This document shows positions 1-11,189 of a DNA stretch of 64,000 nt, piece by piece (within the stretch, counting starts at the first letter, position 1; the number at the start of each line of letters is the position of its first letter). Below the pieces are notes generated by a model. It ran no database searches and had not been told where the DNA came from. It saw only the letters and a program-made list of their open reading frames with translations. The DNA is taken from positions 68,374,101 to 68,438,100 of the forward strand of contig CM063106.1 in NCBI GenBank assembly GCA_031841125.1, in the 5' to 3' direction. Both the position numbers and the translations under genes were made by a program. Source of the DNA: Acanthococcus lagerstroemiae. Lineage: Eukaryota; Arthropoda; Insecta; Hemiptera; Eriococcidae.

Positions 1-1460
1 TACATTGAAGGTTGTGCACTGCGTTGAGTTGAAGTATTCGAATGAACTGAAAATTCTCGTTGTGAATTATGTATTACTAAAAAAGCCGGCTCGGCTTGTT
101 TTTACACCGCGCTGTTGCCAACACTATGTCTGAATCGCCCGAAGTATTCGAGCTTCAAGCTGTGTGAGAATTGAAACCATATATGTATAAGTATAATACA
201 CTGGAAATGAATGCGGAAAATATTGTTGAGAACGTTGTTTGATCAACGTGAAAATGATACCCAGTAGTTCAGTACAGTAGCGTTTTCTAATATCGGCAGA
301 AAATTTTTTCAAATTAAGTGGGTCGAAGCTGTAATTTACTCGCTGGCGCTGAAGTGGGCTGAGTCGTATAGGCGTTGTCGGGCACTTCGGACCTATCGAG
401 TTATAATTTACGCTATGAAAGGAGTGGAATATCATAATTGGTATCTAGATTACTAGTGATTTTGAATGAAGTTATAAATTCAGTCAGTTAGGCTCCCAAA
501 GAGTGCAAGAACAATTCGCGTACAGTAGTTTCGAGTACTTTCTGCTTCCAATTGCCCCGTCTTGGATTCTATGGAAATCCCTTTTGGATGGTATAGTAGA
601 AATTTCTCGGACTGAAGCCGATTTATGAACAGTGAGCATCATAATGCAACTGCTGGCAGTACAAATTTTATCCGTGATCTTTCTGGCAATGCAAAACTGC
701 TGGCTGATGAGTGGTATAACTTAACACTGAGACCCAACTATCACGATCGTTCTCCTTATGGCTATTGATACCCTTTTCCAGTAACGAGCAACACTGTACA
801 AGATATGGTTTCATCTATGAGCTCTCAAGAATATATCCATCCAATCAATGGCATTGTACGCATTAGTTTTGGGTGTACGTTTTCATCTATTTTAAAATTT
901 GCTTTCAAAGGAATACAGAGATCACTGGTCAATGGTCATTATAGTGACCTGGAATCATGAAATGCGCCTCTTGTGCGAAACAGGTTTTCGAGATAAACAA
1001 GTGTAAAGATGGGATGGTGGTAGTAGTGCGCACAGATGTACATAGCATGTACATCCGTGGTGGTGTGTTTTCGCGTTGCTATGACAACCGCAATTCTTGT
1101 TTTCTGTCATTCCCCTCCCTAGGTCCGTTTCACACAATGCCATGTAAATGGATGTTTTTAAACTCGTGACATAATTTTTAAATGCAATTTGTGGAAAAAC
1201 TAATGAAGATAGGAAGCTACAATTTGTTTCATTCAAAAGAGCATGATTTTCTATAAGAATTGTAAAGAACGTGAAAAATGATTTTTTGATACTAGGGTAA
1301 TTCATTAAAAAATGCCACATTTGATGTTTGAAAAATTGTAAAACAAAAGGTCATTTTATTCGAGTTTTTGTATGGGGATTATCAGTACATGTATCCTACA
1401 TGTTATTCATCACATTTGCCGGGGTTCATTTCCACTGGAGAAGGGGGCACAGCGTTTCCA
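1..1460. other. AT-rich unique stretch, no gene recognised
   Basis: I see no transposon termini, tandem repeat or recognisable protein motif here. The overlapping open frames on both strands near 955-1320 have no family resemblance I can name and read as chance frames. The only stretch with coding-like texture is the short frame at 625-768, listed separately. Confidence 0.5.
625..768 (+). other. Short coding-like frame, 47 codons, unrecognised
   Basis: An ATG-to-TGA frame of 47 codons with protein-like composition. Its middle reads FIRDLSGNAKLLADEWYN and it ends NYHDRSPYGY. A stop codon lies four codons upstream of the ATG, so it is not the tail of a longer frame unless a splice acceptor lies inside. 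I do not recognise the family. It could be one exon of a host gene, a transposon scrap or a chance frame. The composition is the only evidence. Confidence 0.15.
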
Positions 1461-1466
1461 AATTTA

Positions 1467-1605
1467 ATGCCCATGGCCTAGGAATTTCTTAGGTCGTGGT
1501 CAACAATAAAGAACCATGGCCTAGGAATTTCTTGGGTCGTGTCAACGCTAGAAGGCCATGGACTTGGAATTTCTTGGGTTGTGGTGAAAATCTTTTAAGT
1601 CATGC
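1467..1605. repeat. Tandem ~45-bp units containing a small palindrome
   Basis: Three consecutive units share a core running from CCATGGCCTAGGAATTTCTT to a GGTCGTGG-like end, with about 45 bp between unit starts. Each core is itself an imperfect inverted repeat: the left half CCATGGCCTAGGAA pairs with a right half whose complement is CCACGACCTAAGAA. Single related cores occur at about 2800-2820, 2953-2975 and 3358-3382, so the unit is dispersed locally as well as tandem. Its function is unknown. Confidence 0.7.
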
Positions 1606-1812
1606 TGCATATTCAGAGGCTTTTAGTCGTGCTGCAATGGAATTTGGACGCCATTAATATGGGCAAGATATCTTGTCTAGTTTGGTTGGTATTATGGGGA
1701 ACGAATTATATATTGATTGAAGGAAAAATATACACCATTTGAAGTTTCCAAATCCTATGTGGATGCAATTAAGTCCAAATAGTTTAGTGCTTCAGAAGTC
1801 AACCCGAGAAAA

Positions 1813-2087
1813 CAGAGCCGGCGCGAGGGCGGAGGTGTGGGGTGTGAACCCCCCAGTAATTTTCCATTGGCAATCTTGGCAAAATTTTGGAAATCAATAT
1901 TTCATTTACACACCAATTTCACAATTTTTTTAAAATACTGAATGAAAAATTTCATTAATTTTGACAAAATTGTATTCAGTTAAACCTGAGAAAAATTCGG
2001 AAAAAGGCATCTTCAAATTTCTATTTGGCAATTCGGCATTTTCATAATCCTCACTCCCCTAGTAAAAATTGCTCAAATCGTCTCTGC
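1813..2087. mobile_element. MITE family A (G-run/C-run type), diverged copy A1
   Basis: This is the most diverged of three copies of one inverted-repeat element (others at 8597-8930 and 10915-11186). The left end has CAGAG followed by a G-rich run, a short spacer, CCCCCC and then AGTAATTTT. The right end reads CGTCTCTGC, matching GCCTCTGC at the end of copy A3. The interior carries GGCAA and AAATTTTG blocks in the same order as the other copies. AGAAA flanks both sides and may be a target duplication. No transposase is present. Confidence 0.45.
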
Positions 2088-2320
2088 TAGAAAGCGTCAA
2101 ATTTCCATGGAGGTCAACGCTGTTATATGCATTGGTAATAAAATACAATATACAAACACTAACTTGCACGTAGTAATTTGATGAAATATAATTGAAACAG
2201 TTTACGCATGTTCTGAAAAAAAGGAATGCACCATAATCTTTTTTCTTATGAAAAAATCCTTATGTTCAAGAAAGACCTCATAATATTATATTTTTGGCCC
2301 CCAAGTTCTCAATTAATAAC

Positions 2321-2480
2321 TAAAATCTGTTTTTCGAGAACACGTGATTCGAAGTTATAAGCTTCTTTCAACGTGAGTACACACTCTTGAATCGGAGGCC
2401 CAATTTTTGAAAATTCTATTCTTACGCTCTTTCCAACGATACTAATAACAATAACTCATTTTGTCAACAATTTTCACTTG
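2321..2480 (-). repeat. Dispersed repeat family D, copy 1
   Basis: Read on the minus strand, this segment aligns by eye with 20431-20617 on the plus strand. Shared blocks in the same order are CAAAATGAGT, TTAGTATCGTTG, AAGAGCGTAA, ATTGGGCC, CCGATTCAA, GTGTACTCACGTTGA, GAATCACGTGTTCTC and AAACAGATTTT. The family has no visible terminal repeats or coding content, so it may be a piece of a larger retroelement or an old SINE-like repeat. Confidence 0.7.
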
Positions 2481-2489
2481 GTTCTGTCT

Positions 2490-5400
2490 CGTTTAACATC
2501 GTGTCCAAGTCTCACTGATTGAGAACACGGAAATATTCAAAGTACCCAGGGCGGATTTTTCAGGTCATGGTCAAGATCATTAGAAAGGAAAGATTAGCTC
2601 ATTGCAATCATGCAACCCACAAAGCATGACGTCACTGCTACAAAACGATACGCATTCAAGTAAAAACGCCCTAACGACACGATTATGATCTGGAAACAAA
2701 GGACTATCTCTGCCTTGGACAACTAGTCTTTGTTTCCAGGTCGTTGTTGTTTCGCTCAGTACACAATAATCTTGATTTGCCACGACCCCGGAAAACATAC
2801 TGCAGACCACGGCCTAGGAAAAAACCTTTATAATTTATATTTTTATGTTAGAAAAATGATTACTCAGGAAGTTTAATGTTTTATTATGTTTAATGCATTA
2901 CTAATTGAGTACATTTTATTTGTTCCGGGTGGAAATGTGACACACAAGCCAAGAACTGATAAGCCATGACCCAGGAAGTAAAAATTTGTAAACACGCTAA
3001 TTCTCACGGGATAATGCTACGAAAATGGCAATACACTGAACTCAGATCTCCTGTACATAGACGGATAGTGTTGATATGACAGACCTGCAGCAATACAGTC
3101 GGTCATCAATATGAAAGTGTGACATGCAGTGTGGCTGCAGAAGCAAATAAAATATTGACCGGCCCAAGAATGACAAAAACTAAAACCAGTAACCGTACTT
3201 CGGACTTTGCTGGAGCATGGTACATTTTGGGTCCCATTTTTTGGTATTAACCTATGTCACAATCCCTTTTGAATAAATTCTCATGTCATTTTCTCCAAAA
3301 CAGTTGCTCAATTATAGCAATATTGAGGGACGGAATTTGTGATATACAAGGGGTAACAAGCCACGGCCTAGGAATTTGTAGGTATGTCAGCAATTTGTCA
3401 CGACATGGGGGGATCATATTTATTGATGGGAACACATAGAGGGTATAATTCTCTATAATGTAGCAAAAAAAAATCATATATTCAGTGTGACGTCATGTAG
3501 CACAAAAAACTGAATTGTGGCATTTTTCTGAGAATTACCCACCAGAGGCACATTTCATGATTCCATGTCGCAATCATTCACGGCGTAAAACATTGAAGAA
3601 TCCATTCGAATGTTGTCAATTCAGATAAACAGTATCTTAGATAAGAATGCATTTTGAGAACAAAATAGGTATCGCTGGGAAAGCTATTTTGATTTTTCAA
3701 TAGAAAGAGGGCGTGCATTGGACCACTGAACTTGCGATGCTCAGTCAATGATACCCTTCTTTTTTATAGCCGTTATAGAAGTTCAGTATTCTGGTTCAGT
3801 AACTTGGCGATGTCATTGTTTGAATGGAATCAGGTACGGGAGTGTCAAGGTCGATGAGCCATAAGGCCTCTTCAGTTGGAACTTATCCAGGAGGGTGCTA
3901 ATAGTGGCACTGCCCAATGACTACTCAGCGTGCTCCTTGCGAAACAGGAATTTTCATTTTCACCCACCCCCGTTCTTGCTATAAAATCCACTTTAATCCC
4001 TCTTACTTGAATTTGCTTAGCCAAGAATTTGGCTTGCCCCACTCCTCCTTGTTACAAGAGGCTGGTTGCAATATTACCTTACATTCCATCTCTTTGATTC
4101 TAAAATGATTGACTGGTTTGCCTTCTCCCCTCTTGGTACAAGAGACTAGTTATGGCCCTATATAGCTACTTTCGTGAGCAAACAGTTTTTCTCCAACTTG
4201 ATTCAAAAACACGAATAGCCAGAATAAAATGGCGTGCTTTTTCACACTAGTTGCGTTTCGATGTTCCATATCTGGTCAGTCGTGGTGTTATAGCTAGTTA
4301 TCACGAATTGTCCGGAATCTGATGTTTTTACAAAATATAAGATAGTACAATCGTTCATTACACTTTTTCCCCATCCGTTGGAAAAAATAGTTCACGGAAC
4401 TCGGTTGGTTGGGGAGTGATAACCGACTCGTTTGATTACAGCACTCGCCCTTGGCTCGCGACATAAAATCTATAGCTCTTTGGAAATCGCTCACTTTCCA
4501 GCCTAGTCACGTAATACACTACTCTGGTGTCATGGTTTTAAGTTCGATACACCTTGTAATTTCGTGTTCGAAATTTTACTGAGCCGTTCGTCTTCGATGT
4601 CATTCACCAGTTCATTTTTTTAAATTTATCTATCAGGTAGTTGTTTATCACCGAATATAACAACTCGTGAACTTTCTACTTGTTTGTCACTTGTCAGTTT
4701 TGTATTCGTCATGTGACGCGACAAAGAGTTTTGAACTAAATTTGCGCTGATAATCAGAGGCGGTGATAAAGTTCATTATCAGGATGGGTCATTGTTCGCG
4801 TTCGCTGTTCTAACGCGCTTTGCTTCTCATGAAGTAGAGAAAAGTTTGCGTGGTCTTGTGCTATACTTTTTGTGTTTTTCATTATCATTGAAATAGTGCA
4901 GTGGAATTATAAGCGGAATTGAAGGAATTTGTAACAGAAGATTTTTCTGTACTGAGTTGTTTAGACTGGCCCTCTAAACGACGTACAAAAAGTCCCGACA
5001 ATTTCCCGTGCAGTTTTGTCTCGGGAGGCTAAAGGTCTCGAAAATCAGTTTTCCCTAGAATTTCGAGAAATATCAATTCGAAGCGGATACTCAACAAAAA
5101 TTATTGCTCGTTAAATTCTACTAGAAAAAAACAAAAAAACTGAGTTTCTTTGTAAAAACCCTCTGGAAATCGCGAAAATCGAATGTTGCAAGAGACCCCA
5201 TGTACAGGGTGTTTCGTAAAACGTTTTGAATATTATAAAAGGTTATACTGGCCTGCAAATTGAGAAATGTAATAGAGACTGCATATGCTGATTGTGTAAG
5301 GGGCTCGAGACAGGCGTGATGATGGGACAAAACATGTTTACTTCATCGAATGACTTGAAAGTTTGAAAATAGCAGTGTTTTAACGAGCAGAGAGTAGGTG

Positions 5401-5890
5401 ATCATACGTGAAAATTTCAATATTCTTAATACAGTATAAATTGAAATATGAGCGAATGAATTTAAAAAAATCAGTTAAAATATTATTAAGAATTTTTTTT
5501 CTTTTCATCATTCAACAGCTTTACAGAAGATCATTTGTAACAAAACAACAAAACAGGCAGTTTACTCATATCACGGATCAGTGATCTGAAAACACATGTA
5601 CAATGAATTTTCACTTTTATACTTTTTTCCAAATTAGGTGAGCAATAAAAAAATGTTACAACGTAATTATGTAGAAATCGCGTGGACATGGTATAAAAGT
5701 TTGAAGGTTAATCAAAACAATAATATAAGTAAAGTGATGGGCGAACCACAGTATTCTTTAGTACTAAATCTTGACTAGGTACATCCGTGCGCAGCTTCAA
5801 GGGCGGAAGTGCATTGCATTAGAAGTTGGCTGAGTGCTAGCACGTGTTCTTCAATGTATTAGTGCATTCGTCCTCGGTGATGATTCAGGG
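2490..5890. other. Unique AT-rich DNA with scattered repeat cores
   Basis: Apart from single copies of the CCAYGRCCTAGGAA core near 2.80, 2.95 and 3.36 kb, I see no structured repeat. At about 5206 the sequence TACAGGGTGTTTCGTAA resembles the TACAGGGTG start found again near 18750 (TACAGGGTGACCC), a motif often seen at arthropod transposon ends. Neither site has an identifiable partner end. No gene was recognised. Confidence 0.45.
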
Positions 5891-5902
5891 GGATTAGGGG
5901 GA

Positions 5903-5980
5903 CGGAGGCTAAATTTCCTCTTGCATGATGACACACCAGCACACTTGGCTGCAGTCGCTCAGTTTTTTTCGGTAAAAAAA
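5903..5980 (+). pseudogene. mariner-type transposase scrap
   Basis: The plus-strand translation reads LLHDDTPAHLAAVAQFF, matching the layout of the conserved HDNAPAH block around the second catalytic aspartate of mariner transposases. It is followed by a lysine-rich VKK stretch, as in several mariner lineages. Only about 26 codons are recognisable. I find no helix-turn-helix region, no first or third acidic residue context and no terminal inverted repeats. It is a dead fragment; the assignment rests on one motif. Confidence 0.45.
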
Positions 5981-6394
5981 GGTTCGTTCATTTCCTTCAG
6001 GGCCTTCGCTAATCGTCTGATTTAAGTGCTATGGTTTTTTTCTTTAGACTGGTATTGTATTTTTACATTTATGCATAATCTAACACATCCTTCATCTCTT
6101 CAATCAGCAATATCACGTGTAAGACTCAACTTCACGTTTTCTCATTGAGATCAGGACCCTACCAGTTTCTCTTATTTGTAATGCGGTCACGTGTACTCAG
6201 GGTCGTAGTGAAATAAATTTATTGAGAGGGCGAGAATCAAATATTCTTCAGCTGTTGATGCGAAAAAAGAAAACGTAAAACATTTTCCCCAGATGTTGAG
6301 CGGGAAAAAGTTTTGAGATTTGTGAATTTGCCATTAGGAACAAACCCCCCCCCCCCCGTGGTTATGGCCATGCGTATACTTTTGCATGGGAGTG

Positions 6395-6534
6395 AGGTCC
6401 ACTTTCTCAATCTCTAATTGGCGCTTATCTAGCGGTTGAAGTACTGGATAACTATTCGGTAGATAGAGTACCGAATAAGAATAACTAAAGGTTAGCTAAC
6501 TAGAAGTTTGACTAGAGATTGAGAAAGTGGGCCT
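6395..6534. mobile_element. 140-bp MITE with CCACTTTCTCAATCTCTA termini
   Basis: The left end AGGTCCACTTTCTCAATCTC and the complement of the right end AGGCCCACTTTCTCAATCTC agree at all but one position, giving terminal inverted repeats of about 22 bp. A direct AGTGAG lies at 6391-6396 and 6536-6541, overlapping the left terminus, so the exact target duplication is uncertain. The interior is AT-rich, with CTAGCGGTTG and AGTACCGAATAAG blocks and no coding content. The superfamily cannot be assigned. Confidence 0.7.
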
Positions 6535-6539
6535 AAGTG

Positions 6540-8590
6540 AGAAAAAAGAGATGGAAAGACTGGGTGATTTTAAAAAATACTTCGTAAATTTGCTCTGAAC
6601 ATTGCTGAACTTCTGAAAACACTGGCTTCAAATTCTGAACGACACGTGTTTAATTTGGTGAAAACATGGGAATCGTGAAAGAAAGGATTCAGTTCAAATA
6701 ATATGCCGAAAATGTGCGCCAAATAGTAAGATATGTTTTAATATGCTAATACAGTATGGGTATATCATTTCAAAGTAAAAATTTAGTAGGATTGAGACAA
6801 TTTTTATCATATTTTAAAATGACCCAGCAAAGTATCTCCTTAGGAGTCCTATCTTATTTTAATAGGAGATGCACCCAGGAGACAATGCACCTATTCGTAA
6901 TTTCTTGATGATTGATGAATGTAATACAGGCAAGAGAAAGGTTATCTTATATGCAAAAGAACATATTTTTCTAAAAGCTTTTCTACTGATTCATTAACCA
7001 TTCCTCTCAATTTTTTTTTTTGAGTGGACGTCATTCTCAGAACTAAAGAAATAACTTTTTTGGGGGAAAAAATTGAAATATGCGAAATATGCAGGATGAA
7101 GTGCTGCTCATTTGACTCAGAATTCTGTAATTCGTGAAGTCTTTTGAAACTTATACCAATACGCCATAGATAAAAATATGCATTCGTATAAAAATTGCAG
7201 CCCCGGTCATTGTAATAGAATTTTCCAATTCTTAATTCACTATTTTCTCTTTCACGGTATAATTTGCTGATTCCTAAATTCTTAATGACCATGACTGAAA
7301 ATGAATGACTTAAATGACTGTTAGACACTTTGATACAACATACTACACCCCTCCCCCAAAAAAATTCACGAACACCGACGAATGTAGGTCAACACTACTA
7401 AAAAACAAAATTACTTCCCCCCCCCCCCAAAAAAAAAGAAGAAAATCCAGCGATGCCTCTGTCGGTGGCAAAGATTAGAGCAGGATAAAAGAAATGAAAA
7501 AGCTAGGTGGAGACGTATGCTGGAGGTGGGATAGCCCCAGAGAGCCACTGCATTCACAAACGCTGAAATATATAAGCGTTGAAAGTCAGGCTTTTTAAAA
7601 ATATCGGGCCCCGCCTAAAGTTCGGGCTCGGGGTATTTCCCCTCTTTGTCCCCCCGCTCTCGACAGGCTTGAATACACACATTCCACGCTCTCATTTCTT
7701 CAATGTCGAATGCTCTCGCTATGGTCCGAACTAAACACTGTCTCGCACAATTTTCGAAAACCCCGCACGTCCAATTCTACTATACTATGTAATACATAGT
7801 CGTTATATTGGGCTTGCGACTTTTGGTCTGAAAGTTGGTATGAAAGTGACCTTGGGGTGAACGTTCTCCTGTACTTCGAGTACTCACACGTATTTTGGTA
7901 TTAAGAGAATGAACAAAGTGTAAAACGAAAGAAACGAAAAAGGCTTTTGTCTGTTTTTTTCCTATACGTATATATAGCAACGACGAAAAGTGCCCACTTA
8001 GTGTGTCGCGTGACTATGGTCGACCGTTGAATCAGCGCAACCACGTTGGAAAGGGTTTTAAGAACTTCCGAGGTGACATTTGACCCGGCACCGAGTGAAA
8101 GACGAAAAAAAAAGAGTCATTCTAAATGGCCCGCGAGTCGATTAACTCGATGAAATATTATAAGTCAATTATTTAATTCATTTGAAACACTGAAGGGGCT
8201 GATGACTTGTATCGAAGCACACTCAGACTCGTTATGAATATCGATTGGTCGCTCAAACCGCTCTGCCGACGGGCATTAATACAGCTGTCATTTTTCGGTG
8301 AGAGATTAATAAATGTAAAGTGCTTCTTTTCGAGGTCATTCCGACGTTTCTGATATCGCCGGTGTAACGAGCAAGGAGGGGATGAGGAAAGGTAAAATAA
8401 CGCCGCAGCGTGGCTTTAAGAGAAAATTGAAATAATTATCTACACCTAGCAGCTTGGAAAAAATTTCGAATTTGGTGTTGTCGTTCGTTCGACGTGAGTA
8501 ATCATCGTTAATTAAAGCGATTTTCGGGTAGTATATTGACCCGCGGAAAGATATCATTTTGTGAGTCACGCCGCTCTCGAATTCCGTCAC
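6540..8590. other. No gene recognised; CpG-containing unique DNA
   Basis: The region carries poly-C tracts (near 7411 and just before 6358) and, from about 7600 to 8590, a less AT-biased stretch with many CpG dinucleotides. I see no repeat structure, splice-bounded coding pattern or protein motif. The minus-strand frame at 6942-7328 is open for 128 codons but has no recognisable content. Confidence 0.4.
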
Positions 8591-8596
8591 GAATGC

Positions 8597-8930
8597 ATGG
8601 GCGAAACTAGGGGGGTTGAAACCCCCCCCCCCCCGAATAATTTGGCAGTCGGCCAATTTTAAGACTGTTCATTTGACCCCTCCCCTACCGCCAATAATTT
8701 GACAGTCGGCCAATTTTGAAACTGTTTATTTGTATTTTCATTTTTATGCATGTTTGTTTGTTTGTTTATTTATTTATTTACTTTCTTATTCAACTAAGAA
8801 AATATTTCGTTAAAAAATTGGCAAATTTTTAATTTTTTAAGCATTTTGTCGGCAAAGTTTTAGTTCTCAAAAAATATTTGCCGGCAAATTTTTCTTCTCC
8901 ACCTTTCCAAACTAAAAGTCAAATTTCATT
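8597..8930. mobile_element. MITE family A, copy A2
   Basis: The left end has GCGAAACTAG, then GGGGGG, TTGAAA and a run of C. This is followed by AATAATTTGGCAGTCGGCCA and CTGTTTATTTG, matching copy A3 at 10915-11186. A block of about 42 bp beginning AATAATTTG is duplicated inside (8636-8677 and 8691-8732). The right side keeps the TTGTTTGTTTATTTATTT tract, GGCAAATTTT and a decayed end at AAAGTCAAATTTC, corresponding to AAAGTCTAGTTTCGCC in A3. It is non-coding. Confidence 0.65.
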
Positions 8931-9353
8931 TATGAAAATGGCGTACCCTGGACCCATGTTAGAGACTAGTCAGTCGAAAGCAGAAGGTTTCAAGCTGAGT
9001 ATCGAACATTATTTAGAAGGTTGAAACAGAGCTTAAATGTGGAAGGCATTTCGAAAATCTGAACATCGGTAGCAAACGTTGAATTTCAAATTTCAATGAC
9101 TATTCGGACTGCCGGCGCGAAAGAGTCGCCCTCTATAATTTTAAGCACGTGAAAAAAAGGAACTATTGAAACCCTACATATTCTAGAAAAATTCATCAGA
9201 TTGAAATGAAAATGGTCTCAGTGGAAGGAAAATTTTATGTACTATAAATTTTGTCCTAATAATTTTTTTGATAAACGCTTTTGTTTTCATAATATTTTGA
9301 GATTTCTTCGTATGCCAGTAAATGAAATATTCCCATTGATCAGGGTTACAAGG

Positions 9354-10309
9354 TAAATGACTTCAGCGCGCCACCGCTTTGAGCAGCCCGAAATCTGTTC
9401 ACTTCGTCACTCACGGAGTCAGTGATTCTCTCACTCAGTTATTTGCTTACTTTTTTAGTGATTCACTCAGTCACTCGTTTTCTTCTTCAGCTATTCACAC
9501 AGTTACTCAATCACTTACTCAGTGATTCACTCAGTCACTCGGTTATTTATTGAGTTATTCATTCAGTTACTTCGTCACTCACTCAATAACTCACTTAGTT
9601 ATTCACTCATTCTGTTATGTAGTGATTCACTCACTCACTTATTTAGTGATTCACTCAGTTACTCAATCACTTACTCAGTGACTCACTCATTCACACACGT
9701 ACTCATTTAGTGATTTACTAACTTACTCGCTCACTTACTCGGTGATTCAGTGATTCACTCACTCACTTATTTAGTGATTCACGCAGTCACTCAATCACTG
9801 ACTCACTGAGGAACTCGCTTACTCATTTAGTGATTCACTAAGTTACTCACTCACTGACTCAGTGATTCACTAAGTTACTAACTGACTCAGTGATTCACTC
9901 ACTCAATCATTTAGTCATTCACTCATTCTATAATTTAGTTATTCACTCTCTTACTCGGCTATTCATTCATTCTCTAATTTGGTTATTCATTCACTTCCTC
10001 ACTCCGTCACTCACCAAATGAGTCAGTGATTCACTCACTAGCTCAGCCAATTGCTTACTTATATAGTGATTCACTTAGTCACTCGATTACTTATTCAGTT
10101 ATTCACCCAGTTACTCAATCACTTACTCAGCGACTCAGTGATTCACTCACTCACTCAGTCATTCTCTAATTTAGTTATTCATTCACTTCCTCACTGCGTC
10201 ACTCACTCAATGAGTCAGTGATTCACTCACTCAATGAATGATTCACTCAGTTATTCAATCATTCGTAAACGACTACAGCGCAACCGCTTTGAGCAGCCCG
10301 AAATCTGTT
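9354..10309. repeat. Decayed minisatellite bracketed by a ~45-bp direct repeat
   Basis: From about 9400 to 10262 the sequence is built from degenerate ~11-12 bp monomers of the type TCACTCAGTTAT or TCACTCAGTGAT, often paired into ~24-bp higher units. The block is flanked by two direct copies of a unique segment: 9354-9399 and 10265-10309 both contain CAACCGCTTTGAGCAGCCCG-like sequence followed by AAATCTGTT, with only a few differences. A short open frame at 9522-9710 is simply translated repeat. The bracketing repeat suggests the array arose or moved as a unit. Confidence 0.85.
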
Positions 10310-10314
10310 GTTAC

Positions 10315-10910
10315 TAGATTCTCTGTTTGACCTAGAATCTAAAATTTGAGAAAGTAGAACATTCTATTAAAATCCAGAAGTTGAAAAGCAAAAGACTTAT
10401 CTTCCAATGTCACAAGCTGAATCCGATAGAAAATGTTCTATTGTTTAATTTACGGTCTTGGGTCCTGGTGAATATTCGGGCCGTATATCCGAGATTCTAG
10501 AATTTTGCTACATGTGTCAAAAACTTTACCTTTTGGTCGCTGATAAGAACGCTGTACGCCCCGATAGGAGGGAAATTTAGTCTGGAACAAAAGTCAAAAC
10601 TCCATGTATTTTCCACATAAGAACGAAAGGAAACATTTGGCTCGGATTCCCCTAATCCAATCGACAGGATACTTTGTAGTTTTTTTTATTTTTTATATGA
10701 TTTTTTTTTTATTAGAATCAGTTTAGGAGAAGAATCAGAGGAGATTCAGAAAAACAGATCACCAAGAGTAAACAACGACCGCCTCAATGTGTAAAGGAAG
10801 TTGTGTGTTCCTCTCAAGTATTCCTAACATCCTTCCACCTTATCCTCCCAGAATAGGGTCTGTTCATGTACGCAAATGTGAGTGCTTGGGGGATAAGGTT
10901 TCAATCTGCA
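10315..10910. other. No feature recognised
   Basis: AT-rich unique sequence with a T-rich stretch near 10680-10710. No termini, tandem structure or protein motifs were seen. Confidence 0.4.
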
Positions 10911-10914
10911 TTTG

Positions 10915-11186
10915 CCGGGACGAAACTATGGGGAAGGGGGTGAAATACCCCCAATAATTAGGCAGTCAGCAAATTTTGAAACTGTTTATTTGAATTTTTC
11001 ATTTTCTAGGAACGTTTGTTTGTTTGTTTATTTTTATTATTATTATTATTTTAATTAAAAAATATTTTGATTGAAAAATCAGCGGATTTTCAAATTTTTA
11101 GTTGAAATAAAATATTTGTCGGCAAATTTTCCTTCTCTACCCCCCCCCCCCAACCCCTCAACTGAAAGTCTAGTTTCGCCTCTGCA
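10915..11186. mobile_element. MITE family A, copy A3 (most complete)
   Basis: The left end carries GGGACGAAACTATGG and the right end reads CTAGTTTCGCCTCTGC, whose complement GCAGAGGCGAAACTAG matches the left end of copy A2. The internal order is G-run, GAAATA, C-run, AATAATTAGGCAGTCAGC, AAATTTTGAAACTGTTTATT, a TTTG/TTA microsatellite, GGCAAATTTTCCTTCTC and a C13 tract. It has no coding content. It defines the terminal inverted repeat of the family, about 16 bp. Confidence 0.7.
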
Positions 11187-11189
11187 CGA

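Noticed and set aside
9522..9710. Open frame inside the TCACTCAGT minisatellite
   Set aside because: It is translated tandem repeat rich in Ser, His, Leu and Thr, with no independent support.
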